Source: Gallibacter sp963634825 (GTDB taxonomy: Bacteria > Bacillota > Clostridia > Peptostreptococcales > Anaerovoracaceae). Taken from it: a stretch of DNA of 40,090 nt. A program made the position numbers and the translations under genes. Positions 33,501 through 40,090 of this stretch are shown piece by piece; position 1 is the first letter of the stretch; every line of letters begins with the position of its first letter. The DNA is taken from contig CAVHCP010000010.1 in assembly GCA_963634825.1 (NCBI GenBank), forward strand, positions 1-40,090. Reading direction: 5' to 3'. Below the pieces are notes generated by a model that searched no databases, was not told where the DNA came from, and saw nothing but the letters and a program-made list of their open reading frames with translations.

Positions 33501-34068
33501 CGTCATATGTAAGAGCCTCAACTTTTTGTATCTCGTGTGAAGTTCTAAATCCGTCAAACCAATGTAGGAATGGAATTCTTCCCTTTACAGCCGCAAGATG
33601 TGCAACTCCTGCAAGGTCCATTACTTCCTGCACGCTACCTGTTGACAGCATCGCAAAGCCTGTCTGTCTGCAGTTCATAACATCCGAATGATCTCCGAAT
33701 ATCGAGAATGCATGTGTGCCGACTGTTCTTGCAGCAACATGAAGCACGCCAGGATGTCTCTGACCCGAAATCCTGTGAAGTGTAGGAATCATCAACATAA
33801 GTCCCTGTGATGATGTAAATGTAGTTGCAAGCGCACCTGACTCAAGTGCTCCGTGTACGGCACCGGCAGCTCCTGCCTCAGACTGCATTTCTACAAGTCT
33901 TACGCTCTGTCCGAAAATATTTTTCAGACCGTTTGCAGACCACTCGTCAGTCTTTTCTGCCATTGGTGAAGACGGTGTGATTGGGTAAATACCGGCAACC
34001 TCAGTGAAGGCGTATGCGACATAAGCCGCAGCTTCATTACCGTCTACAATTTTGATAACCTTACTCAT
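30538..34068 (-). CDS. nifJ: Pyruvate:ferredoxin (flavodoxin) oxidoreductase, single-chain
   Basis: It oxidises pyruvate to acetyl-CoA and CO2 and reduces ferredoxin; the 2[4Fe-4S] ferredoxin at 5753 is a likely acceptor. The 1176-residue homodimer-type chain has all domains: N-terminal pyrimidine-binding region (ITPSSPMAEKTDEW), CoA and gamma domains, a two-cluster ferredoxin domain (CIQCNQCSYVCPH and CTSCGVCVETCPK, about 690-760), the proximal-cluster CAGCGETAY, and the TPP motif GDGWAYDIGYGGLDH with SNTGGQ. The start has CGGAGG. The leader holds a palindrome ATGCAAT-ATAA-ATTGCAT (34089-34106) and a Rex-like sequence further up. Confidence 0.98.
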   Translation of the reverse strand: MSKVIKIVDGNEAAAYVAYAFTEVAGIYPITPSSPMAEKTDEWSANGLKNIFGQSVRLVEMQSEAGAAGAVHGALESGALATTFTSSQGLMLMIPTLHRISGQRHPGVLHVAARTVGTHAFSIFGDHSDVMNCRQTGFAMLSTGSVQEVMDLAGVAHLAAVKGRIPFLHWFDGFRTSHEIQKVEALTYDEFAKLLDYDALKAWKDEAMNPETPTMRSTVQNPDIYFQVREANNEDYAKLPDIVEDYMGEISKLTGREYHIFNYYGAKDAEKLIIAMGSVCGAVQEVVDKLNAQGEKLGLLQVHLYRPFSVKHMLAAIPKTVKKIAVLDRVKEAGAVGEPLYEDVCSAYNEFDGRFEGKLPVIVSGRYGLSSKDTDPACIKAVFDNLDKKEPVNHFTIGINDDVTHKSLPLEKDFVIENEGTISCKFWGLGSDGTVGANKNSIKIIGDQTDKYCQAYFEYDTKKSFGITKSHLRFGDTPIRSTYLVKSANFVACHNQNYLRQYDMISELKPGGTFLLNCHWSKDELDEHLPADVKRYIANNNIDFYIIDANKCSQEIGLGNRSNMVLQAAFFNLSKVIPVDDAVKHMKEAVKKTFGKKGDAIVNMNMQAVDAGITAPVKVDVPASWKDAKDDAKEAKKDAPKLITEILEPINAQKGDDLPVSMFVDMKDGVMDQGTSRYEKRGIATDLPVWDKDACIQCNQCSYVCPHAVIRPFLLDAKEDAAKPEGFVTVDAKGKGLEEFKYSMQISTLDCTSCGVCVETCPKSGEAIKLVPVEEVDLDQTNWNYAMTIKEKKDAVDKYSIKGSQFYQPLLEFSGACAGCGETAYSKLLTQLYGDKMYMANATGCTQAWGAAMPSMPYCKNSQGKGVAWSNSLFENNAEFSYGMCLAVQHQRENVKLDVEKLAELAGDVKEIKDAIVKWEETYDDLDASAVASENLIAVLEGAKLSGEAADVAKTILEKKKHLNKKTMWMYGGDGWAYDIGYGGLDHVFAMGEDVNVLIVDTEVYSNTGGQSSKATPIGAVAQFQASGKKTQKKDLGRLMMTYNNVYVAQCAMGANPNQLLKAIKEAEEHKGPSIVICYAPCINHGIKKGMKNAQAEMKAAVESGYWNLYRWNPETKVLTLDSKEPSKDLLEFLRGEVRYSALDITFPENAKVLFKEAEDSAKERYEYYKNLADNK

Positions 34069-34156
34069 TTGTAAACCTCCGTTTGCTTATGCAATATAAA
34101 TTGCATATTGTTATATCTTTTATGTTTAACTTTTGTTATTAGTTAACTATTTTTGT

Positions 34157-35398
34157 CTATGCCTCTATCTGTCCGCTATTTTCCTTTTTTAGTTTTCTTT
34201 TTTCGGCATATTCTGCTGTTGCAGTAAATAAAACATCTGTCGATGAGTTTATGGCTGTCTCGCAAGAATCCTGTATAACGCCTACGATAAATCCGACTCC
34301 CACAACCTGCATAGCTATGTCATTTGGAATGCCAAACAAGCTACATGCAAGCGGTATTAGAAGAAGCGAACCACCTGCAACACCTGACGCTCCGCAAGCA
34401 CCTATCGCCGATACAACGCACAAAATGATTGCTGTCGGCAGGTCAACCACGATACCAAGCGTATGTGTTGCCGCAAGTGTAAGTATCGAAATTGTAATCG
34501 CAGCGCCACCCATATTTATAGTTGCTCCAAGCGGAATCGAAATCGAATATGTATCCTTGTCAAGTCCAAGCCTTTCGCAAAGCTTCATATTGACAGGGAT
34601 GTTTGCCGCAGAGCTTCGTGTAAAGAATGCATATATGCCTGATTCCTTTATGCACTGCCATACAAGCGGATAAGGATTGCTCCTGATATTTATAAATACT
34701 ATTATCGGATTTACTATAAATGCCACAAAGAACATAGTCCCTACAAGCAGCAATATGAGCCATAAGTATTTTTTCATCTCGCCTATGCCTGTCGAAGCTA
34801 TGCTGTTAAATACAAGTCCCATAACTCCAAGCGGTGCAAAGCTTATAACCCATCTTACGACCTTTGAAATTGCTTCTGCAAAATCCGATACCATATCTAT
34901 TGTTGTTTGCTTTGCATTTTTTAGTGCAAGTCCCATAAGGATTGCTGCAGCTAATATGCCTATGTAGTTTGCATTTGTAAGTGCATTTACCGGATTGTCT
35001 ACAGCATTTAAAAGTAGCTGCCTTATAACCTCTACTATGTTTTCCGGTGGTGCAAACTCCGTATCTGTCACATTTGGCAAAACGAGCTCTACCTTAAATA
35101 TAAAGCTTGCTATTACCGCCACTGTGCCTGCCAAAAATGTTGCCAATAAGTACAAGACCATGATTCTTTTCATATTAGTCTTTTGTCCCTGCTTATGGCT
35201 TGCAATGGCTGACATTACCAAAAACAGTACCAATATCGGAGCTACCGCCTTTAGGGCTCCTACAAACAGGTCACCGAAAAATGTTATAAAAAGCAATTTT
35301 TTCGGAAAGCAAAGTGCGAGAATTATGCCCACACAAAGACCGATTATAATTTGCACAACAAGGCTAAGCTTGTTCCACGCACTTAAAACGTTTTTCAT
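34157..35398 (-). CDS. sstT: Serine/threonine:Na+ symporter SstT (DAACS family)
   Basis: The 413-residue membrane protein has about eight helices and re-entrant loops. Family signatures are FFTRSSAANIPVNM and IPLGATINMGGAAITI, then GVAGGSLLLIPLACSLFG. The frame is open up to 35476 from a GTG, but that stretch contains a promoter; ATG 35398 gives MKNVLSAWNKLSLVVQIIIG, the normal start, with GAGAGGA upstream. It is followed after 88 bases by PFOR; serine import could feed pyruvate through serine dehydratase, which is inference. Confidence 0.93.
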   Translation of the reverse strand: MKNVLSAWNKLSLVVQIIIGLCVGIILALCFPKKLLFITFFGDLFVGALKAVAPILVLFLVMSAIASHKQGQKTNMKRIMVLYLLATFLAGTVAVIASFIFKVELVLPNVTDTEFAPPENIVEVIRQLLLNAVDNPVNALTNANYIGILAAAILMGLALKNAKQTTIDMVSDFAEAISKVVRWVISFAPLGVMGLVFNSIASTGIGEMKKYLWLILLLVGTMFFVAFIVNPIIVFINIRSNPYPLVWQCIKESGIYAFFTRSSAANIPVNMKLCERLGLDKDTYSISIPLGATINMGGAAITISILTLAATHTLGIVVDLPTAIILCVVSAIGACGASGVAGGSLLLIPLACSLFGIPNDIAMQVVGVGFIVGVIQDSCETAINSSTDVLFTATAEYAEKRKLKKENSGQIEA

Positions 35399-35456
35399 CT
35401 TTCTCAAATCCTCTCTTTTTTGTCTCCAGTTATATATTTTTTGATGTATCTTTATT

Positions 35457-35485
35457 ATTCTACCACAAAAATCCACTGTTTACAA
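35457..35485 (-). promoter_or_regulatory. Sigma-A promoter of sstT
   Basis: On the minus strand TTGTAA (35480-35485), a 17-base spacer and TAGAAT (35457-35462) lie about 60 bases before the chosen start. Confidence 0.65.
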
Positions 35486-35533
35486 TGCATCTTGCCATAA
35501 GCCAAGCAATGTGCCCGACTTTGCCTTGTGTAT

Positions 35534-36181
35534 TTAAGGAACTATCGTAATATCTGCTATTTTTTTGAACTCCTCCCAGTCGTGCTTTGAGACCTTGTCA
35601 TACACGGCAACTATCTTGATACCAAGCTTTTTTGCCGTCTTAGCCGAGTAAAGCCCATCCTCAAACAGATATGTTTCTTCCGGCTTTGTGCCCATAAAAT
35701 CAAGTGCCTGCAAAAATATATCAGGGTCGCTTTTGCTATGTCCTACCTCCGTACATGTAAACAGCCTGTCGAAACATTTTGTAAGTCCGAGTCTTTCAAA
35801 GCAAGGCATAAATGTCTCCCTGTCCGTTGAAGTCGCTACCGTAAGTTTGATGCCATTTTCGCTAAAAAGCTTTATCAGCTCGACCATTCCCGGCTTTGCC
35901 TGCACCTTTTCGCCATAGTATACCCTCATCGCATCATTTATCGCATCGATGATTTCCTCAATCGACAAATCTATGCCATATGTCTTTTTCAGATAATTGG
36001 CAGTTTCCTCTATCGTAAGCGAAAAAAGCGTCCTGCCGAGCTCGTCATCGGCTTTTATATTGTACTTATCCAAAAGGTTTGCCCCTGCCATATACCAAGT
36101 CGGCATACTGTCCACAATCGTGCCGTCTATATCAAATATTGCACCTTTTATACCCTTGTACTCTGCTAATTTGTCTTTCAT
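35534..36181 (-). CDS. HAD-superfamily phosphatase (beta-phosphoglucomutase-like, subfamily IA)
   Basis: The cytoplasmic hydrolase of 215 residues has the HAD motif I FDIDGTIVDS (nucleophile D17, acid/base D19), motif II VATSTDRE, a motif III lysine in GHSKSDPDIFLQAL, and motif IV FEDGLYSAKTAKKLG. A helical cap lies between about 25 and 90. The set fits the phosphoglycolate phosphatase / beta-phosphoglucomutase group, but substrate cannot be read from sequence. Motif IV has ED-G where many members have EDS. It follows the asnS terminator and stands alone. Confidence 0.88.
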   Translation of the reverse strand: MKDKLAEYKGIKGAIFDIDGTIVDSMPTWYMAGANLLDKYNIKADDELGRTLFSLTIEETANYLKKTYGIDLSIEEIIDAINDAMRVYYGEKVQAKPGMVELIKLFSENGIKLTVATSTDRETFMPCFERLGLTKCFDRLFTCTEVGHSKSDPDIFLQALDFMGTKPEETYLFEDGLYSAKTAKKLGIKIVAVYDKVSKHDWEEFKKIADITIVP

Positions 36182-36211
36182 ATTTACATTTCCTTTCGTT
36201 TGATAAAAAGC

Positions 36212-36238
36212 AAACGCAAGGTTGTGACCTCGCGTTTT
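36212..36238 (-). terminator. Terminator of asnS
   Basis: AACGC(GA)GGT pairs with ACC(TT)GCGTT on the minus strand and is followed by TGCTTTTTATC, immediately after the asnS stop. Confidence 0.7.
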
Positions 36239-36241
36239 TCC

Positions 36242-37633
36242 TTAAAACTCTGCATTTTTAGGTGTTCGTGGGAATGGTAAGACATCCCTTATATTGCTCA
36301 TTCCTGTAACATACATTATCATTCGCTCAAAGCCAAGCCCGTAGCCGGAATGCACAACACCTCCGTACTTCCTCAGCTCAAGATACCACCAGTAGTCCTC
36401 TTCGTTTAGACCGACCTCTGCCATACGAGCCTTTAGGACATCAAGTCTTTCTTCTCTCTGGCTGCCACCTATGATCTCGCCTATGCCCGGCACCAAAAGA
36501 TCGCATGCCGCAACGGTTTTGTTGTCGTCATTTATGCGCATATAAAACGCTTTTATCTCCTTTGGATAATCCGTTACAAACACAGGCTTTTTATAGACCT
36601 CTTCTGTTATATATCGCTCATGCTCTGTCTGTAGGTCGATACCCCACTCAACAGGATATTCGAACTCTTTGTCGGCTTTTTTGAGTATATCTACCGCCTC
36701 TGTATATGTTATCCTTGCAAAGTCTGACTCAACAATATTTGTAAGCCTGTCTAAAAGTCCTTTGTCTATGAAGTTGTTAAAAAATTCCATTTCCTCAGGT
36801 GCGTTTTCGAGCACATAGCGTATTATGTACTTTATCATCGCTTCTGCTGTCTGCATATTGCCCTCAAGGTCGCAAAATGCCATCTCGGGCTCTATCATCC
36901 AAAACTCCGAAGCGTGTCTTGCCGTATTTGAGTTTTCTGCTCTAAAAGTAGGGCCAAATGTATAGATGTCCCTAAACGCAAGTGCAAAAATCTCAGCCTC
37001 AAGCTGTCCCGAAACTGTAAGATTTGTTTCCTTTCCGAAAAAGTCTTGCGAAAAATCAGCCTCGCCGTCCTTTAGCGGTGGGTTGCTCGGATCAAGCGTT
37101 GTCACCCTAAACATCTCGCCTGCACCCTCAGCGTCACTGCCTGTGATGATTGGCGTATGCACATAGACGAAATTGTTTTCTTGGAAAAACTTATGTATCG
37201 CATAAGCGACAAGAGATCTTACTCTAAATACCGCCGAAAATGTATTGCTTCTCGGTCTTAAGTGCGCTATCTCCCTTAGATATTCGAGGCTGTGCCTCTT
37301 TTTTTGAAGCGGATAATCCGAATCCGACGTCGCCACAATCTCTATGCTTTTTGCTTTTAGCTCAAATGGTTGCTTTGCCTCAGGAGTCAGCGCGAGAGTA
37401 CCGCTTACCTTTAGTGCTGTAGCTATCGGCGCCTTCGCAATCTCCGCAAAATTGTCTATATTCTCTGCTTCGTAAACAACCTGCAATGACTTAAAAAACG
37501 AGCCGTCATTTAACTCTACAAATCCAAACTTGTTAGATCCTCTGTTAGTCCTGACCCAGCCCTCTACCGTAATATCTTTTTCGCTATATGTAGCGGAATT
37601 TCTAAAAATATCTTTGATGCTTATGCTTTGCAT
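36242..37633 (-). CDS. asnS: Asparaginyl-tRNA synthetase
   Basis: This class IIb synthetase charges tRNA-Asn. The 463-residue protein has an N-terminal OB-fold anticodon-binding domain (about 15-110, ITVEGWVRTNRGSNKFGFVEL) and a class II catalytic domain. The motif 2 region is FRAENSNTARHASEFWMIEPE and motif 3 GYGLGFERMIMYVTG, ending IRDVLPFPRTP. This length and ending are those of AsnRS rather than AspRS. Monocistronic, closed by a terminator. Confidence 0.97.
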   Translation of the reverse strand: MQSISIKDIFRNSATYSEKDITVEGWVRTNRGSNKFGFVELNDGSFFKSLQVVYEAENIDNFAEIAKAPIATALKVSGTLALTPEAKQPFELKAKSIEIVATSDSDYPLQKKRHSLEYLREIAHLRPRSNTFSAVFRVRSLVAYAIHKFFQENNFVYVHTPIITGSDAEGAGEMFRVTTLDPSNPPLKDGEADFSQDFFGKETNLTVSGQLEAEIFALAFRDIYTFGPTFRAENSNTARHASEFWMIEPEMAFCDLEGNMQTAEAMIKYIIRYVLENAPEEMEFFNNFIDKGLLDRLTNIVESDFARITYTEAVDILKKADKEFEYPVEWGIDLQTEHERYITEEVYKKPVFVTDYPKEIKAFYMRINDDNKTVAACDLLVPGIGEIIGGSQREERLDVLKARMAEVGLNEEDYWWYLELRKYGGVVHSGYGLGFERMIMYVTGMSNIRDVLPFPRTPKNAEF

Positions 37634-37733
37634 TGTTAAAATCCTTTCGTCCTTTTGTTTATACTATTATAATATACCAAAAAAACAGCGGTGTTTAAAG
37701 GGAAAAGCAGAAGTTATCCGCTTTTTTTATTTT

Positions 37734-38240
37734 TTAAAATATGTCATTATAAATCGCCTCAGTATGAGTATCGAAAAGCACCCACTCGACCAAATCGAAG
37801 CTGTGCGGATTTTCTCGCAAAAAATCTCTGACCGTCCCAACAGCAATTTTTGCAGCCAAATCAACCGGAAACCTATATACTCCCGTAGATATTGACGGAA
37901 AGGCTATCGTCCTTATGCCATGAGCCTTTGCAAGCCTCATCGAATTTAAATAGCAACTTGCAAGCAGCTCTCTTTCATTTTTTGTACCGCCGTGCCAGAT
38001 CGGGCCGACCGTATGGATCACATACTCGCATGGCAAATTATATGCGCCCGTTATCTTCGCCTCTCCGGTCCTGCAACCGTGAAGCGTTTTGCACTCCGCC
38101 AGAAGCTCTGGACCTGCCACCCGATGGATAGCACCGTCGACGCCACCGCCACCCAGAAGCGAATTGTTTGCCGCATTTACAATCGCTTGCACATCTGCAA
38201 CTTTTGTTATATCGCCCCTTATTGCCCTAATCAAATCCAT
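37734..38240 (-). CDS. Macrodomain protein (ADP-ribosyl hydrolase, MacroD/YmdB-like)
   Basis: This 168-residue single macrodomain likely hydrolyses O-acetyl-ADP-ribose or removes ADP-ribose from proteins. The ligand-binding motifs are visible: VNAANNSLLGGGGVDGAIHR near residues 21-40 and the SISTGVYRFPVD phosphate loop near 115-126. The Asn, Asp and Gly residues needed for MacroD-type hydrolysis are present. It is monocistronic and divergent from the antitoxin-LUD pair; no sirtuin or toxin gene adjoins it. Confidence 0.92.
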   Translation of the reverse strand: MDLIRAIRGDITKVADVQAIVNAANNSLLGGGGVDGAIHRVAGPELLAECKTLHGCRTGEAKITGAYNLPCEYVIHTVGPIWHGGTKNERELLASCYLNSMRLAKAHGIRTIAFPSISTGVYRFPVDLAAKIAVGTVRDFLRENPHSFDLVEWVLFDTHTEAIYNDIF

Positions 38241-38427
38241 TTTTTACTCCTTAAAATATGTATTTTGTCCGTCATATGAAGCTTCGCTTATTTCCGACTT
38301 TCCTTAAATAATTACTCAAGTAATTATATGCAAGATTTTTGCACTTTTCAAGGTTTTAGGTCCGCATTGACATATCATGCCGAGTGCGGTATTTTAAAGT
38401 TGTTGTAATTATATAATGCGTGCCGTT

Positions 38428-38451
38428 GTAAAATATACGGTTGAATTTTAC
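38428..38451. promoter_or_regulatory. Inverted repeat over the antitoxin promoter, candidate operator
   Basis: GTAAAAT, 10 bases, ATTTTAC. The right arm overlaps the -35 box, which suits autoregulation by a Phd/YefM-type antitoxin. Confidence 0.4.
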
Positions 38452-38474
38452 AGCAAACTAAAATATACTATACT
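38447..38474 (+). promoter_or_regulatory. Promoter of the antitoxin-LUD pair
   Basis: TTTACA (38447-38452), a 16-base spacer and TATACT (38469-38474) lie 17 bases before the antitoxin ATG, with AAAGGAG in between. Confidence 0.6.
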
Positions 38475-38491
38475 CGAAAGGAGTTAGGAAT

Positions 38492-38757
38492 ATGCCAAAT
38501 ATCAAACCTATTTCAGATTTAAGGCATTATAGCGATGTGCTCCATGATGTGGCTGTTGGTGCTCCCGTTTTTTGACCAAAAACGGACATGGCAGATATGC
38601 GATTCTTGATATGTATGACTTTGAAAAAATGCAAACAACACTTAAATTGTTAGATGAACTAACTAAAGGTCGAAAATCCGGCGAGGAAAATGGCTGGTTG
38701 ACTTTAGAAACAGTAGAAAAAACCTGGGAATTGCCAATGAATAAGGAGGGTTTGTAA
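38492..38757 (+). pseudogene. Phd/YefM-type antitoxin, frameshifted
   Basis: From ATG 38492 (with GAAAGGAG upstream) the frame reads MPNIKPISDLRHYSDVLHDV then AVGAPVF and stops at TGA 38573-38575. The -1 frame continues as LTKNGHGRYAILDMYDFEKM to the stop at 38755. Joined, the two parts make a normal-looking antitoxin of about 88 residues, with the DNA-binding Phd/YefM fold in the first 50. The break lies in a run of six T (38568-38573); a seventh T would restore the frame. Decay, slippage-based expression or a sequencing error are all possible. It ends in TAATG with the LUD gene, and no toxin gene follows. Confidence 0.8.
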
Positions 38758-39350
38758 TGGCAAATTTTGATACATTAGCAAAAAATCTAAAATCACGCGG
38801 ATTTTTAGTTTCGCAATTTGATAAAGCAAGCGAAGCAGTTTCCTATCTAAATGAACAGATCGACAATACGACTGTCGCCTTTGGTGGCTCTATGACACTG
38901 CAGGAAATAGGCCTTTACGATACACTCGCCACTCATAATGATGTTTGTTGGCACTGGAAGAAAGGCAGTCTTGAGAAGGCTATGAGCACCGATGTCTATA
39001 TTTCGTCTGCAAATGCAATCTCAGAAGCAGGCGAGATCATCAATATAGACGGTAATGGCAACCGTGTAGCCTCTACAATATACGGACATAAAAAAGTATA
39101 TTTTGTAATAGGCAAAAATAAAATAGCGCCCGATTTTGAGAAGGCACTGTGGCGCGCAAGAAATATCGCCGCACCAAAAAACGCACAGCGTCTGAATATG
39201 AAGACACCGTGCGCTATAAAAGGCGATAAATGCTATGATTGCAATAGCCCACAGCGTATTTGCAAGAGCCTCGTCGTCCTTTGGGGGCCGCAAAGCTCCG
39301 GTGGCTGTGATATCGAAGTTGTGATAGTTGATGAAAAGCTCGGGTATTAG
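38757..39350 (+). CDS. LUD-domain protein (LutC/DUF162-like)
   Basis: The 197-residue single-domain protein has the LUD family features VAFGGSMTLQEIGLYD near 40-55, the YISSANAISEAGEIINIDGNGNRV segment, and a C-terminal cysteine set CYDCNSPQRIC. LUD proteins act in lactate utilisation (LutB/LutC), but small stand-alone members are common in Clostridia and their role is unclear. AAGGAGG lies 7 bases before the start, inside the antitoxin 3' end, and start and stop share TAATG. The terminator hairpin spans its stop codon. Confidence 0.88.
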   Translation: MANFDTLAKNLKSRGFLVSQFDKASEAVSYLNEQIDNTTVAFGGSMTLQEIGLYDTLATHNDVCWHWKKGSLEKAMSTDVYISSANAISEAGEIINIDGNGNRVASTIYGHKKVYFVIGKNKIAPDFEKALWRARNIAAPKNAQRLNMKTPCAIKGDKCYDCNSPQRICKSLVVLWGPQSSGGCDIEVVIVDEKLGY

Positions 39351-39365
39351 CCCGAGCTTTTTTGT
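39334..39365 (+). terminator. Terminator overlapping the LUD stop codon
   Basis: The stem AAGCTCGGG/CCCGAGCTT with loop TATTAG-type sequence (containing the stop) is followed by TTTTTTG. Confidence 0.9.
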
Positions 39366-39423
39366 AGAGAGACACAAAAGTTATTCTTTTGGATTGAATC
39401 CTGCCGGGTGGTAATCTATAAAC

Positions 39424-39978
39424 TTATTCGTAATCCGTGTGTGGATCATATGTGCCCTCTATAATGCGTTCAATATTTAGCATACCCGGTCCATATTCTC
39501 TTTTCTTTGTTGGCAAAGTTTCATCCTTTATCGTCTTTTCTACCCATGCGCATACTTTTTTGTAAGCATAGTAATTTTCATCCCATTGCTTTTGCACATC
39601 ATCGGAATACTGTCTTTTCCCTTTGACATACTTTGGTATTACGTTTTCATAAAAGTATTTTGACATTTTTTGCTGTCCATAAATATTTAAATGGTCTATA
39701 TTGTAAAAGTCTTTCTGCGCATCTAATCCTATCTCCTTTATGTTTTTATCAAAATCATACACATCAAAGCCGTAGGATTTTACAATATCTATCACTGTGT
39801 TTATTCTACCTTTTGTGCCAATTAATTTTGAGTCATAATATTTTGGCATATTTACAAAAATAACATTTGTTATATTTTCCTTTTTCAGATAATCAAGTAA
39901 ATCTATCAGAGACTCCCGCGTTTTAGGAGTAAGCGGTTTCTGGGTTATAGGACAAAAAGCGTTGATGACTAATACCAA
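39424..39978 (-). pseudogene. SGNH-hydrolase-like C-terminal fragment, probably frameshifted
   Basis: The open frame from a TTG (39978) encodes 184 residues. It has alternating strands and helices (NITNVIFVNMP, INTVIDIVKSYGFDVYDFD) and the block V-like DHLNIYGQQKMSKYF, whose Asp-His pair is typical of SGNH hydrolases. The N-terminal nucleophile block is missing, and no ribosome site precedes the TTG. In another frame an ORF enters from the window edge and stops at 39969-39971, overlapping this one, and reads like the preceding part of the same protein. A one-base indel near 39970 is the simplest explanation; two overlapping genes is the alternative. Confidence 0.55.
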
Positions 39979-40090
39979 TAACTTGGATATTTAGTTGGTC
40001 TGTGAAGCTCTTCCCAGACGATTGCATCTCCCCAATAAGAGAGCGATTTTTCAAGTCGCTCTCTTCTGTTAATCTTTGCATAAATACTTG
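39969..40090 (-). CDS. Partial ORF at the window edge, likely N-terminal portion of the SGNH-like gene
   Basis: Reading the minus strand from 40089, the frame gives residues including ERLEKSLSYWGDAIVWEE then LHRPTKYPSYWY and a TAG stop at 39969-39971. The composition is protein-like (Trp/Tyr-rich, charged helix). It overlaps the next frame by 10 bases. The rest lies outside the window, so the family cannot be fixed. Confidence 0.5.
   Translation of the reverse strand, partial: SIYAKINRRERLEKSLSYWGDAIVWEELHRPTKYPSYWY

Noticed and set aside
37734..38240. Macrodomain gene considered as a DarG-type antitoxin
   Set aside because: It is a lone single-domain MacroD-like protein with no DarT-like ADP-ribosyltransferase next to it.
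1..40090. tRNA and rRNA genes
   Set aside because: No cloverleaf or rRNA segment was recognised by eye in any spacer; a covariance search would be needed to exclude small ones.

Overview
The window looks like a chromosomal segment of a low-GC, strictly anaerobic Firmicute (Clostridia, Lachnospiraceae/Eubacteriales type). Evidence: HrcA-type CIRCE control of groESL, a PolC-type replicative polymerase, Rex, an Asp23-domain protein, an FMN riboswitch-ribU unit, pyruvate:ferredoxin oxidoreductase, a 2[4Fe-4S] ferredoxin and a butyryl-CoA:acetate CoA-transferase. Almost every gene lies on the minus strand; the exceptions are the ferredoxin, ribU and the antitoxin-LUD pair. No rRNA, tRNA, intact insertion sequence or CRISPR array was seen.

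Layout. 1-590: gene-free mosaic of decayed repeats. 591-5669 (minus): groES-groEL, a CorC/CNNM membrane protein, and an OGG1-type glycosylase translationally coupled to a P-loop/Asp23 fusion protein. 5753-5923 (plus): ferredoxin. 5980-11272 (minus): tsaB-rimI-tsaD-abcF-acpP-rex in transcription order. 11390-12085: unknown gene. 12247-13118 (plus): FMN riboswitch and ribU. 13473-15806 (minus): ylxM-ffh-rpsP-khpA. 16130-26238 (minus): pyrH-frr-uppS-cdsA-dxr-rseP-ispG-polC. 26497-27730: remnant-rich spacer with an Rpn nuclease fragment, a type I toxin/antitoxin-like micro-locus and repeats. 27744-35398 (minus): anaerobic energy block sstT, PFOR, CoA-transferase, brnQ. 35534-38240 (minus): HAD phosphatase, asnS, macrodomain protein. 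38492-39350 (plus): frameshifted Phd/YefM-type antitoxin coupled to a LUD-domain gene. 39424-40090 (minus): SGNH-type gene that appears broken at the window edge.

How the genes work together. PFOR, ferredoxin and the CoA-transferase make acetyl-CoA, reduced ferredoxin and finally butyrate. BrnQ and SstT import amino acids for fermentation or synthesis, and Rex is the expected NADH/NAD+ sensor. tsaB/tsaD/rimI serve t6A modification and ribosomal protein acetylation. The pyrH-polC block mixes ribosome recycling, isoprenoid and phospholipid synthesis, site-2 proteolysis and replication.

Most notable: (1) PolC lacks the DnaQ-like 3'-5' exonuclease normally inserted in its PHP domain. (2) Three (plus one or two decayed) 200-bp foldback elements share a conserved, covarying core but have arms that are self-complementary within a copy and differ between copies; two of them sit where the usual Firmicute gene order is broken. 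(3) A micro-locus encodes a 25-residue hydrophobic peptide, an overlapping upstream mini-ORF and a putative antisense RNA. (4) An antitoxin gene is followed, with TAATG coupling, by a LUD-domain gene instead of a toxin.
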